Positions 28,616 to 36,834 of a DNA stretch of 64,000 nucleotides are shown here, one piece after another. This DNA comes from Phycisphaerae bacterium (lineage in GTDB: Bacteria > Planctomycetota > Phycisphaerae > Sedimentisphaerales > Sedimentisphaeraceae): NCBI GenBank assembly GCA_027078365.1, contig JALWYQ010000044.1, forward strand, positions 31,164 to 95,163, written 5' to 3'. The position numbers and the translations under genes were made by a program. The notes under the pieces are model-generated. The model ran no database searches. It was given only the letters and a program-made list of their open reading frames with translations, and was not told the DNA's origin. The stretch's first letter is position 1. The number at the start of each line of letters is the position of its first letter.

Positions 28616-30034
28616 CTATGCAGTCTGTCTTTTTGAGAATCTCTCTTTTGCCTGTCCAACGAGGTAGAAACTACCTGTGATGCAGATGAGGTCTTCTCTA
28701 GAGACGGCACTGTCAGCAATAGCTAAAGCTTGTCCGAGAGACAAGGCTGTTTGGCTCATCTTGCCAGTTAGTTCAGTGTATCTCTGGGCAAGATCATCAG
28801 GTGAAGCCGCCTTTGGCGAATTACTTCTCGTAAATATTATCTTGTCTGCGCCATACTGTAATTCTAGCAACATCCCGTCTATGTCTTTATCTAGATTGCA
28901 ACCAAAGATTACAATCATGGAATCATACGGCACGTGTTGACCAATTGCACGTATCAAAGCCTTGATACTTGCGGCGTTATGGGCAGTGTCAACAAGGACA
29001 CTTGGATCTCTATGTATAATTTCCATTCTTCCTGTCATAGAGACCTTTTCTAACCCATCTATCGCTTTTTGGTCATCAATTTCATAGCCTAGATTCTTGA
29101 GCTGATCTAACATCCCAAGTGCAAGCCCACAGTTAGTTGCTTGGTGCTCACCCGGAAGTGGAACCTTTAGATGCTCAAATTTACTTGTTGGTGTTGTCAG
29201 GCAAATTCTCGTATGTGGACCATATTCTCTCGATGACTCAAATCTGCAAGAGAAATCAATATCCTCACCGGTTACACATAGAGATGCGTTGGATAGTTGT
29301 GCTTCTCTCTTAATAACCTGCATTGCTTCAGGTTGTTGTGGAACGGTCACAACCGGCGTGCCTTCCTTAATTATGCCGGCTTTTTCCCCAGCGATCATAG
29401 CAAGAGTATTACCGAGCTGCGCTTGATGATCGAAGCTGATGCTAGTAATACCAACTAGATCTGGCGAGAGAACATTTGTGCTATCGAGTCTTCCGCCCAT
29501 ACCTGTCTCAATAATAGCAATATCAACTTCTTTATCTACAAAGTACAAGAAGCTCATTGCCGTCATCAATTCGAAGAAGGTAGGAGCATCATCTTTACTC
29601 ATTTTCTCTACGGTAGCGTAAATTCTATTAATTAGGTCTCTCATTTCATCTCTTGTAATGAGTTCCGAATTTACGCAAATTCTCTCGCGGATGCTAGTTA
29701 CGTGTGGAGAAGTGTAGAGGCCGACCTTATATCCGTTGGCTTCTAACATTCTTCCAAGCATCGTTGCAGTTGAGCCTTTACCCTTAGTTCCTGCAATATG
29801 TACAGACCTGAGTTTCTCATGCGGATTACCCAAGTTCTTTAGCAGACTCTTCATACGATCAAGGTTAAAAGTTGTAACATTATACCTCAACCTTCTTTGC
29901 GATTCATAGTCTGTCTTGCTAAATAGGTACTTAATCGCATCATTATATGTTCTAAAGGCTATCTTCTGCTTTACTTTTGTAACGTTTGATGTTTTTTTAG
30001 TTGTCTTTTTTGTGATGGTTTTCTTAGTAGTCAT
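28616..30034 (-). CDS. folC: Bifunctional folylpolyglutamate/dihydrofolate synthase
   Basis: 472 residues. Mur-ligase-like ATPase: VHIAGTKGKGSTATMLGRML is the P-loop, TSPHVTSIRERI, PTFFELMTAMSFLYF, VDIAIIETGMGGRLDSTNV and ITSISFDHQAQLGNT are FolC signatures. Adds glutamate to folates (and to dihydropteroate). Unusual N-terminal extension of about 25 residues of Thr/Lys repeats (TTKKTITKKTTKKTSNVTK) precedes the normal start near FRTYNDAIKYL; such lysine-rich tails occur on several planctomycete proteins and may be disordered. Leftward, ends at the shared terminator. Confidence 0.95.
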   Translation of the reverse strand: MTTKKTITKKTTKKTSNVTKVKQKIAFRTYNDAIKYLFSKTDYESQRRLRYNVTTFNLDRMKSLLKNLGNPHEKLRSVHIAGTKGKGSTATMLGRMLEANGYKVGLYTSPHVTSIRERICVNSELITRDEMRDLINRIYATVEKMSKDDAPTFFELMTAMSFLYFVDKEVDIAIIETGMGGRLDSTNVLSPDLVGITSISFDHQAQLGNTLAMIAGEKAGIIKEGTPVVTVPQQPEAMQVIKREAQLSNASLCVTGEDIDFSCRFESSREYGPHTRICLTTPTSKFEHLKVPLPGEHQATNCGLALGMLDQLKNLGYEIDDQKAIDGLEKVSMTGRMEIIHRDPSVLVDTAHNAASIKALIRAIGQHVPYDSMIVIFGCNLDKDIDGMLLELQYGADKIIFTRSNSPKAASPDDLAQRYTELTGKMSQTALSLGQALAIADSAVSREDLICITGSFYLVGQAKERFSKRQTA

Positions 30035-30336
30035 AGTGTTGGCAGTCTAGCAAATTAAAAACTTAAAGTCAAACTACTGGGCTTTTATGGGAGGATATAT
30101 CTGGTGTGATTGTTGAGTATTTTGACGTAAGTTGTTTAATAACAATTAGATATATGTTGAGTATTTTATTTGTAATTTGGTAAATAATCCAAAATTCTTT
30201 ACAAAAAGACTACTCGCAATAGGGGCTTAAATCTGCTCCGGAGGGCACCTGTGTGTAGGTTAATACTTTATTGTTGACTAGGAGTATCATTTGAGTAATA
30301 TGTCTAAAAATACCAGATGTATGCAGTGGGGTAATT
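30035..30336. other. Divergent promoter region between folC and dprA
   Basis: 302 bases, AT-rich, no gene. A plausible dprA promoter is TTGACT at about 30274 with AATATG 17 bases on. Around 30230-30255 there is a GC-richer patch (CTCCGGAGGGCACCTGTGTG) within otherwise AT-rich DNA that I cannot assign. Confidence 0.35.
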
Positions 30337-31479
30337 TTGGAAAATTCTAGAGATATTCAAACGTGGTTAAGATTGATGAGGGCCAACGGTGTTGGTCCAG
30401 TAACTTTTCTAAAACTCATAGAGAAGTTTGGCTCACCAGAAAAGGTATTAGGTGCTAAGGCATCAGAACTTGCGCAAGTAGAGGGAATAGGAATAAAAAG
30501 TAGCGAAAGAATCCTCTCAAATGCTTTGAGCCTAGATGTATCACATGAGCTTGAAATGGCCAATGCCAATGGTGCTTACTATATAACAATTCAAGATTCT
30601 CGATACCCCAAAGCCCTCAAGGTTATAAATGACCCTCCTCCTGTACTTTGTGTTAAAGGAACTTTATCGAGTGATGATTCGCTTGCTGTTTCGATAGTAG
30701 GCTCTAGAAGGGCAAGCTATTATGGGTCTGAGCAGGCATCTAGATTTGCCTATCTACTTGCTAGTTCAGGCTTTACAATAATTAGTGGTATGGCCAGAGG
30801 AATAGATACTGCCGCTCATCGTGGGGCAATTAATGCCAAAGGTAGAACCATTGGAGTCCAAGGCTGCGGCCTCGGTAAAGTTTTTCCTCCTGAAAATAAA
30901 GAGTTGTTTGAACAGATATCTCATTACGGGGCCTGTATAAGTGAGCTTCCATTTGATATGGGACCCAAAAGAGAGAATTTCCCAGCTCGTAACAGGATTA
31001 TAGCGGCGATGGGTATGGCAAGTCTGATTATTGAGGCATCACTTCGATCAGGAGCTATGATAACTGCAAGACTATCACTCGAGTACAACCGTGACGTTAT
31101 GGTTGTCCCAGGTAGGATAGACTCACCATTAAATCAAGGCTCGCATAAATTGATAAAGCAGGGAGCAAGGTTAGTTGACACGATTGAGGATTGTATGGAG
31201 GCACTTGGCTATATAGGTGAAGGCCTTATCGATCACGTAAGTACAAAATCTAAGCAACTTCTGAGAGAGACGCAAAAGCCAAGATGTGATATCTCGAAGC
31301 TCAATCTTACTGATGCTGAAAGTAGCATACTTGAATTCTTAGGCGCCAAGAGTCTTCATTTGGATTCAATAATTAGAGGATTGGATATACCAGTTGGACT
31401 GATCAATGCGTCTCTGATGTCTTTGCGGCTTAAGGGGCTTCTGAGGCAATTGCCCGGAAATGTCTTCATTAGAGCTTAA
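30337..31479 (+). CDS. dprA: DNA-processing protein DprA
   Basis: 380 residues. N-terminal helix-hairpin-helix/SAM-like segment (ANGVGPVTFLKLIEKFGS, VEGIGIKSSERIL), central Rossmann-like domain with SIVGSRRASYYG, IISGMARGIDTAAHRGA, GCGLGKVFPPEN, NFPARNRIIAAMG, EASLRSGAMITARLSLEYNRDVMVVPG and NQGSHKLIKQGARLV, then a C-terminal winged-helix segment (TDAESSILEFLGAKSLHLDSII). Loads RecA on incoming single-stranded DNA in transformation. TTG start with GGGG five bases upstream. Full domain set, so natural competence may be retained, though no com genes are in the window. Confidence 0.95.
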   Translation: MENSRDIQTWLRLMRANGVGPVTFLKLIEKFGSPEKVLGAKASELAQVEGIGIKSSERILSNALSLDVSHELEMANANGAYYITIQDSRYPKALKVINDPPPVLCVKGTLSSDDSLAVSIVGSRRASYYGSEQASRFAYLLASSGFTIISGMARGIDTAAHRGAINAKGRTIGVQGCGLGKVFPPENKELFEQISHYGACISELPFDMGPKRENFPARNRIIAAMGMASLIIEASLRSGAMITARLSLEYNRDVMVVPGRIDSPLNQGSHKLIKQGARLVDTIEDCMEALGYIGEGLIDHVSTKSKQLLRETQKPRCDISKLNLTDAESSILEFLGAKSLHLDSIIRGLDIPVGLINASLMSLRLKGLLRQLPGNVFIRA

Positions 31480-31514
31480 CTATTAGTTTATCCAGCAACA
31501 TACTCAATAGCTAT

Positions 31515-31599
31515 AAAAAAAGCCCCAGCTTGGGAGTGCTGGAGCCAGTTTAGGGAGATGGTTTTGAGTAAGATGGGTGGAGGTCATTTTTGTGACCTC
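31515..31599 (-). ncRNA. Candidate small RNA with 5' hairpin, C-rich linker and intrinsic terminator
   Basis: Reading leftward from about 31599: a 7-bp hairpin GAGGTCA...TGACCTC (31580-31599), an unpaired pyrimidine/C-rich linker (CACCCATCTTACTC...CCATCTCCCTAAA), then an 8-bp stem GCTCCAGC/GCTGGGGC and seven T (31515-31545), an intrinsic terminator pointing leftward. No protein-coding gene lies upstream of this terminator on that strand for about 2.5 kb, so it needs an RNA of its own. A promoter-like pair sits at the right distance (next entry). The C-rich linker resembles Shine-Dalgarno-pairing seed regions of bacterial sRNAs. Seen: hairpins and terminator. Inferred: that it is transcribed. 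Confidence 0.5.
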
Positions 31600-31605
31600 A
31601 TGTAT

Positions 31606-31634
31606 ATTATTGTATATAAATTAGACAATGCCAA
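31606..31634 (-). promoter_or_regulatory. Candidate promoter for the leftward small RNA
   Basis: On the minus strand TTGGCA (31634-31629), a 17-base spacer, and AATAAT (31611-31606), each one base from the sigma-70 consensus hexamers. Seven bases on begins the 5' hairpin of the candidate RNA. Confidence 0.42.
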
Positions 31635-32481
31635 ATTAACCAATTGTTTTTTTATTTAACATTGCAGAAAAAATGCTTATATGGTGCAGGATGTAGCGGT
31701 TTTGCAGGCAAATTAGGGATATTTATTGTAATTTTACAGGGGAGTAGGCATAAGTCGTATTCCTTTAATTTTTGTTTAGAGCCAATTGCTCCAGCACTTA
31801 AATAAGAGAGGCTCCTATTTAATTCGCCATGGTTCTGGGTATTCTTCTAACTATCTTCAAATCTTGTATTTTAATGTGGATAACTTGTTAGTAACTTTAT
31901 CAGTAGCGTTCACAGTACATAGGTGAGCGGTAAATTGCCTAAATTAACACGCTGTGTCTTTAATAGATGAAATCTGTTGTTTTGTTTGAAATTATGATAT
32001 TGAATGCTGTAAGTTGTTTATTTTCAATATGTTATGGATTTGAGTCGCAAAAGTGGCAAGTTTTTGTTGTCAAGCGTTCTAAATAGTCGAAATTTGCTCT
32101 GCCGTGATTGTTTTTAAAAGTAGTATTAGTGTTGCTCTATCTTCTACGGTGGATAAGTGTTTTGCTAAAAGATAATTTAGAGTAAAACACTAGGCATTAA
32201 TTGAGTAGTATTACCTACCAATATAATTGTTCTTACCTCAAGTCTTATAAGCTTAGATTATAGCGTTATTTATGATGATAAATGTTGATTTCGACATTTT
32301 ATCTTCTCAGTCAACTATCTACATACTAGATACTAGCTATCTGATTATTCTAGGTCTAATGGTAATGTTTCAAGAATAACTTTCTTTATGCATTGCATTA
32401 TTGTCTGTTTTTTATACAAAATACTGATATTATTTTTTTGTGTCTTGGGAAAATATTGAGCGTTTATACAACAGGTACAAC
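31635..32481. other. Long AT-rich gene-free region
   Basis: About 850 bases without a credible gene on either strand, rare in this otherwise dense window. It holds a perfect DnaA-box-type nonamer TGTGGATAA near 31875-31883 and a one-mismatch copy GGTGGATAA near 32149-32157. GCTCCAGCACT at 31788-31798 is an exact inverted copy of AGTGCTGGAGC at 31535-31545 in the small-RNA terminator. The last part must carry the promoter of the glycosyltransferase gene. No tRNA, tmRNA, RNase P or SRP RNA signature was recognised. Confidence 0.4.
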
Positions 32482-33600
32482 ATGAAGATTTTGGCCATAG
32501 AACCATACTATGGTGGTAGCCATAGGGCATTTATGGATGGGTGGATTCTTAGGAGCTCTCACGAGTGGACATTGCTTACAATGCCACCTAGAAAGTGGAA
32601 GTGGCGAATGCGCGGAGGAGCCTTCTATTTTGCAACGGAGGTGAATAAATTAATAGAGCAGGGTAAATCATGGGATGTAGTGTTTTGCTCTGACATGCTA
32701 AATGTGGCAGAATTTCTTGGTATCGTTAATGCACCACTTAGAAAACTTCCTATTGTCGTTTACTTTCATGAAAATCAGATTACATATCCAAATCAAATTG
32801 AACTAGAGCGTGATTTACAATTTGGCATAACAAATATCTCCTCCTGTATTGCCAGTGATGTTGTGTGGTTCAACTCTCAATATCATCGTAATGAATTTTT
32901 TGCTGCTTCGAGAAAATTATTGCGCAAGATGCCGGATTATCGTTGTCTTGAAGAGATTGATTCTATTGAGAAAAAATCTACAGTTGAATATCTAGGTTGC
33001 AGCGCAACTAAAAGAGAAGTGGCATTCTCTACTCAAGATGAGCCGCTGCGAATTGTCTGGGCGGCTAGGTGGGAGCATGATAAGAATCCAGAAGATTTTT
33101 TTGATGCACTTGTACTTCTAAAAAATAGAGGTATTGATTTTGAGCTTTCTGTAATCGGTGAATCGTTTAGATCTTCTCCGGAGTGTTTTGATTGGGCAAG
33201 AGATTATTTTTCCGATTGTATTTTTAAATGGGGCTATCAAGAAAGCTTAGATGATTATTGCGAGACCATTGCTTGGGCAGATGTATTTGTATCAACTGCA
33301 ATACATGAATTCTTTGGACTAAGTGCCATTGAGGCTAGCTTACTTGGAGCTTTTCCAATCTTACCCAATAGGTTGGCTTACCCAGAAATTTTTAATTACA
33401 GAGAAAATGGTAGTAGCGAGAAATTCTTTTACGATGGAACTGTTAATGGTTTAGTAGAAAAAATTACAGCTTTCGCTAATTCTAAGAAAGAAAATATCGA
33501 AAGCCTCTGTAAACTTCAGCAATCTCTTGAGAAGTTCGTCTGGCTAAATGCTGCTACTAGACTCGATAGGGCGATTGAAAAAGTTTGCATAGATTGGTAA
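32482..33600 (+). CDS. GTDC1/DUF3524-type glycosyltransferase (tRNA-queuosine mannosyltransferase-like)
   Basis: 372 residues from ATG 32482 (AGG seven bases ahead). The N-terminal half is the DUF3524 domain: ILAIEPYYGGSHRAFMDGW, LLTMPPRKWKWRMRGGA, VVFCSDMLNVAEF, PIVVYFHENQITYP and FGITNISSCIASDVVWFNSQYH. The C-terminal half is a GT-B nucleotide-sugar domain (RIVWAARWEHDKNPEDFFDAL, VFVSTAIHEFFGLSAIEASLLGA with the E...E pair). Animal GTDC1 with this architecture attaches mannose to queuosine in tRNA-Asp. The bacterial protein could do the same or glycosylate another substrate; no tgt or que genes except a QueD/PTPS homologue at 55.6 kb are in view. Monocistronic after a long leader. Confidence 0.85.
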   Translation: MKILAIEPYYGGSHRAFMDGWILRSSHEWTLLTMPPRKWKWRMRGGAFYFATEVNKLIEQGKSWDVVFCSDMLNVAEFLGIVNAPLRKLPIVVYFHENQITYPNQIELERDLQFGITNISSCIASDVVWFNSQYHRNEFFAASRKLLRKMPDYRCLEEIDSIEKKSTVEYLGCSATKREVAFSTQDEPLRIVWAARWEHDKNPEDFFDALVLLKNRGIDFELSVIGESFRSSPECFDWARDYFSDCIFKWGYQESLDDYCETIAWADVFVSTAIHEFFGLSAIEASLLGAFPILPNRLAYPEIFNYRENGSSEKFFYDGTVNGLVEKITAFANSKKENIESLCKLQQSLEKFVWLNAATRLDRAIEKVCIDW

Positions 33601-33608
33601 AGCTATCT

Positions 33609-34169
33609 TTAATCGTGAAATTCTTTCTTGATTGTTGCGATATATGGTAATTCTCGTAGTTTATCTTTGTAATCTAATCCATAGCCAACAAGAAAATCAT
33701 CGCCTTCAATTGAGTAGCCTTTAAAATCCAGATAGAACTTTCTGTTTGTCTTGATTTTTCTCTCTATCAAAGCGCAAGTCTTAATTGAAGCTGGTTTGTA
33801 TTGTTCAATCACATCAACAACCTTAGCCATAGTTGCTCCAGTATCAAAGATATCATCTATAAGTAAGATATGATTATTTGCTATAAATTTTTCTGCCTGC
33901 ATCAAATCTACTGTAACGTTATTAGATGATTTTGTGTTGCCATTGTAACTACTTGCGCGTATTGGTATGTAATGTAGAACTTTCTTTTCTCTAGAGATGC
34001 TATTGTAAAGATCTTGTGCAAAGTTCTCTGCGCCTTTGAGTATATACATTATAGTTAATGATAGATTATTGTTGTAGCTATCGTAGATTGCCTTGGCGGT
34101 TTTGGAGACTAACTTTTGTATGTCTTCTTCTTTCAAGAGAATTTTGTCTATTACATGTAGCATATTCAT
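33609..34169 (-). CDS. hpt: Hypoxanthine phosphoribosyltransferase
   Basis: 186 residues. Type I phosphoribosyltransferase with the PRPP loop ILLIDDIFDTGATM, an IMYILKGAENFAQDLY substrate loop, KTCALIERK and DFLVGYGLDYKDKLRELPYIA, the usual HPRT C-terminus. Salvages hypoxanthine/guanine to IMP/GMP. ATG at 34163 has a better-spaced GGA than ATG 34169; the difference is two residues. Its stop lies eight bases from the convergent glycosyltransferase stop. Confidence 0.93.
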   Translation of the reverse strand: MNMLHVIDKILLKEEDIQKLVSKTAKAIYDSYNNNLSLTIMYILKGAENFAQDLYNSISREKKVLHYIPIRASSYNGNTKSSNNVTVDLMQAEKFIANNHILLIDDIFDTGATMAKVVDVIEQYKPASIKTCALIERKIKTNRKFYLDFKGYSIEGDDFLVGYGLDYKDKLRELPYIATIKKEFHD

Positions 34170-34235
34170 TCCGTTGAGATTGGTAAAAAAGAATGTAATT
34201 TATTACAAAAATCAAAGTTAATTAAAGGTTTATAT

Positions 34236-34264
34236 TTGAGTAAGTCGAGAAGGTATCATATAAA
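34236..34264 (+). promoter_or_regulatory. Candidate promoter for a rightward small RNA
   Basis: TTGAGT (34236-34241), a 17-base spacer and TATAAA (34259-34264) give four and five matches to the sigma-70 hexamers. Start of transcription would be near 34271, just ahead of the candidate RNA. Confidence 0.35.
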
Positions 34265-34270
34265 GTTATT

Positions 34271-34335
34271 GTCGATCTTTTCATCACCCTCCTCCGAGGT
34301 CGGGTTTCTGTTTTCAGGGACCCGGCTTTTATTTT
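34271..34335 (+). ncRNA. Candidate small RNA with CCTCC-containing seed and terminator
   Basis: In the 241-base gap between hpt and yjbQ (both leftward) a rightward unit of about 65 bases is visible: promoter-like hexamers, a short unpaired stretch with CACCCTCCTCCGAG (complementary to Shine-Dalgarno sequence), a 7-bp stem GTCGGGT/ACCCGGC (34299-34305 and 34320-34326) with a 14-base loop, and TTTTATTTT. The terminator points right although no rightward gene ends nearby except the glycosyltransferase 0.7 kb upstream, beyond antisense hpt. Either an independent sRNA or a distal terminator for that gene. Confidence 0.42.
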
Positions 34336-34349
34336 GCGCAAAATAAAAG
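34326..34349. repeat. Perfect 24-bp palindrome
   Basis: CTTTTATTTTGC is followed directly by its exact reverse complement GCAAAATAAAAG. It overlaps the U-tract of the rightward terminator and may be its mirror for leftward transcripts from yjbQ, or an operator. It lies about 60 bases downstream of the yjbQ stop on the leftward strand. Confidence 0.6.
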
Positions 34350-34410
34350 ACTAGGGGAAAGAGCTAAACAATTAAGAGTAGCTCTTTTAAGATGATTCGC
34401 TAAGTTCTTA

Positions 34411-34827
34411 CTATTCACCTATAATCTTTACTAAAACGCGTTTGCGTCTTTTGCCGTCAAACTCACCATAGAAGATTTGTTCCCATGGACCAAAATCTAA
34501 TTTTCCATCAGTAATCGCAACGACAACTTCTCGCCCCATGATAGTGCGTTTTAAGTGCGCATCTCCATTATCTTCATAGCCGTTGTGATCGTATTGACTG
34601 TATGGTTTTTCTGGTGCAAGTTTTTCTAGCCATCTCTCAAAATCTCTGTGCAAGCCAGGTTCGTCGTCATTGATAAAAACGCTCGCCGTAATATGCATGG
34701 CATTTACTAAACAGAGTCCTTCTTTAATGCCACTTTCTATGAGGCAGTTATTGACTTCTGGTGTGATGTTTATTAACTCGCGTCTTTTTGCAATATCAAA
34801 CCATAACTCTTTTCTATAACTTTTCAT
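34411..34827 (-). CDS. YjbQ/UPF0047 family protein
   Basis: 138 residues. [38 protein letters not shown], then [47 protein letters not shown] spaced motifs are those of the YjbQ family, beta-barrel proteins for which thiamin-phosphate-synthase-like activity has been reported as a secondary function. Role in the cell uncertain. AGGAGA lies six bases ahead of the ATG. Likely cotranscribed with the glycosyltransferase upstream (23-nt gap). Confidence 0.92.
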   Translation of the reverse strand: MKSYRKELWFDIAKRRELINITPEVNNCLIESGIKEGLCLVNAMHITASVFINDDEPGLHRDFERWLEKLAPEKPYSQYDHNGYEDNGDAHLKRTIMGREVVVAITDGKLDFGPWEQIFYGEFDGKRRKRVLVKIIGE

Positions 34828-34850
34828 TTTGTCTCCTAGTAATTAATTTC

Positions 34851-36020
34851 TTACGGATTAATTAATCTCGAATACACCTTATCAATAGTATCTACCATTG
34901 TTTTTGGAGCAAACATTTTTTTCACTAACTCCCTTCCATCTTGACCAAGAGTTTCTCTAAGCTGAGGATATCTGATTAGTTGATCGCAAGCCTCGACTAG
35001 AGCTTCAACGTTTTCTGGCTCTAATAGATATCCAGTCTTGTCATTAACGACTTCTTTTGCGCCATCAATATCAAAACTTATCACAGCTTTTCCAGCGAGC
35101 ATTGCCTGCGGTAAAACTCGCGCAAGCCCCTCGCGTAGAGAACAGTGAACTAGAATGTCGCTACTATGCAGAGCGAGTGGGATTTCTTCGGGTTGCAAAA
35201 GAGAGGTAAATCTAAATCTATCAGATAACCCTGCATCTGATATTTGCTTTATTAGTTGCGCACGTAATTGACCTTCACCAACAAATAGCCAAATCAAGTC
35301 TGGATACTTGTCGGCTAATCTCTCTGCTGATTCAATGATATAGTTATGCCCCTTTAGATGCGCAAGTCTTGCAACGGTAACTATAACTGTCGCATCGTGT
35401 TTGATGTTGTATTTATCTCTGAAGGAATTTATTTCATCCTGTGTTGGTGTTTTTAAAAAGAGTTCTTCGTCGATAGCAGAATATGCAGTTGTGTACATTT
35501 CTTTTTTACCGATACCTTTTGACAATGCCTTTTCGCTCATAACATCAGCAACAGTTATAATGGCATCAGTTTTTTTGGCAGTGTACTTTTCTATTTCAAT
35601 ATAGAGTTTGTTAATAAGAAAGTGCTGATAATCATGAAATGCAAGACCATGGATTGTGTGTACGATTTTTGGTTTATTGCTTGCATCTTTTACCGCATAA
35701 CCGGCGAGTCTTCCAAGAATTCCTGCTTTTGCTGAATGGGTGTGAATAATATCTGGGGAAAGAGTTTTTAAAATCTTCTTTAGTTGATAATAGACTGCTA
35801 CATCTAAAAATGGATTGATTTCTCTTACCATCTTATCTACGACGATAGTTTTAAACTTCTCATTTTTTGTCATCTCAAATAGTCCACCCTCAGGACCGAT
35901 TGCGGGGCCAGTGATTAGGGTTACGTCGTTCCCACGACTTGCCTGTTCTCTGGCAGTTATGAGAGTGTTCTCTTGCGCGCCGCCAAGGATGAGTCTAGTT
36001 ATTATATGTACAATTTTCAT
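34851..36020 (-). CDS. Glycosyltransferase family 4 protein
   Basis: 389 residues, GT-B fold. N-terminus IVHIITRLILGGAQENTLITA is the acceptor-side signature of GT4 enzymes, followed by IIHTHSAKAGILGRLAGY, VTVARLAHLKGHNYIIES (start of the nucleotide-sugar domain), and LVHCSLREGLARVLPQAMLAGKAVISFD with the conserved E...E pair. Transfers a sugar to an unknown acceptor, probably for envelope polysaccharide or glycolipid at the cytoplasmic face. Between truA (41 nt upstream) and yjbQ. Confidence 0.92.
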   Translation of the reverse strand: MKIVHIITRLILGGAQENTLITAREQASRGNDVTLITGPAIGPEGGLFEMTKNEKFKTIVVDKMVREINPFLDVAVYYQLKKILKTLSPDIIHTHSAKAGILGRLAGYAVKDASNKPKIVHTIHGLAFHDYQHFLINKLYIEIEKYTAKKTDAIITVADVMSEKALSKGIGKKEMYTTAYSAIDEELFLKTPTQDEINSFRDKYNIKHDATVIVTVARLAHLKGHNYIIESAERLADKYPDLIWLFVGEGQLRAQLIKQISDAGLSDRFRFTSLLQPEEIPLALHSSDILVHCSLREGLARVLPQAMLAGKAVISFDIDGAKEVVNDKTGYLLEPENVEALVEACDQLIRYPQLRETLGQDGRELVKKMFAPKTMVDTIDKVYSRLINP

Positions 36021-36060
36021 ACTTTAAATCCGCCTGTGAAAATGAAGTTCTTCTGTTTCA

Positions 36061-36807
36061 TTAATCACCAAAATTGATATGCATTAAGTATAGACCGTCC
36101 GGCGGGGCAAGCATTCCTGCATTTCTTCTATCTCTTGATTTTAATATGTCATCAATGCATTCAGGCTCCCAGCGACGCCTTCCGACTTCGATGAGAGTGC
36201 CAACCATGTTACGTACCATATTGTACATGAACTTATTTCCGCGCACGTCGATTACAACCAAGTCTCCATCTCGATTTACATTACACTCGATAATGGTTCT
36301 TATGCTGTTGGTTCGAGTGTCTTTTGCCGATGCGAATGCTTTGAAATCTTTAGTTCCAACAAATCTATCAGCAGCCTGTTGCATCTTTTCTTCGTCGAGT
36401 GAGTATGGATAGTGCCAATGTTTTCCAACCTCAAAGACATCCTTATCTTTGCCAGTGTAGATTTTGTATTGATAGTGTTTGTCGATTGGTCCACCTATGG
36501 GATCAAATCCTCTAGGCGCATCCTCAACGGAAACAAAGGCAATATCGTCAGGGAGAATCTGGTTGATTGCACGCTTGATATTTTCTGTTGGTATTGGTGA
36601 GTCTAGATTTATATTTGCAACTTGGCCTCTTGCATGCACACCGGCATCAGTTCTACTAGAGCCACAGATACGAACTTTTGTCTTCACTAGTTTTGAGAAG
36701 GCCTCTAGAATTGTTCCCTCAACGGTAGTTGCTTCCTTTTGAATTGCCCAGCCGTGATAGTTTGTGCCGCAGTAGCTAATTATTGCTTTTAAATTTCTTC
36801 TAGCCAT
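36061..36807 (-). CDS. truA: tRNA pseudouridine synthase A
   Basis: 248 residues. ISYCGTNYHGWAIQ, the catalytic SSRTDAGVHARGQVANI with its Asp, DIAFVSVEDAPRGFDP and RGNKFMYNMVRNMVGTLIEVGRRR identify TruA, which makes pseudouridine 38-40 in the anticodon arm. Length is normal. Part of the leftward asd-truA-GT4-yjbQ run, although a terminator separates it from asd. Confidence 0.95.
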   Translation of the reverse strand: MARRNLKAIISYCGTNYHGWAIQKEATTVEGTILEAFSKLVKTKVRICGSSRTDAGVHARGQVANINLDSPIPTENIKRAINQILPDDIAFVSVEDAPRGFDPIGGPIDKHYQYKIYTGKDKDVFEVGKHWHYPYSLDEEKMQQAADRFVGTKDFKAFASAKDTRTNSIRTIIECNVNRDGDLVVIDVRGNKFMYNMVRNMVGTLIEVGRRRWEPECIDDILKSRDRRNAGMLAPPDGLYLMHINFGD

Positions 36808-36834
36808 TTTCTATCTTATCAGTGGTTACAAAAA

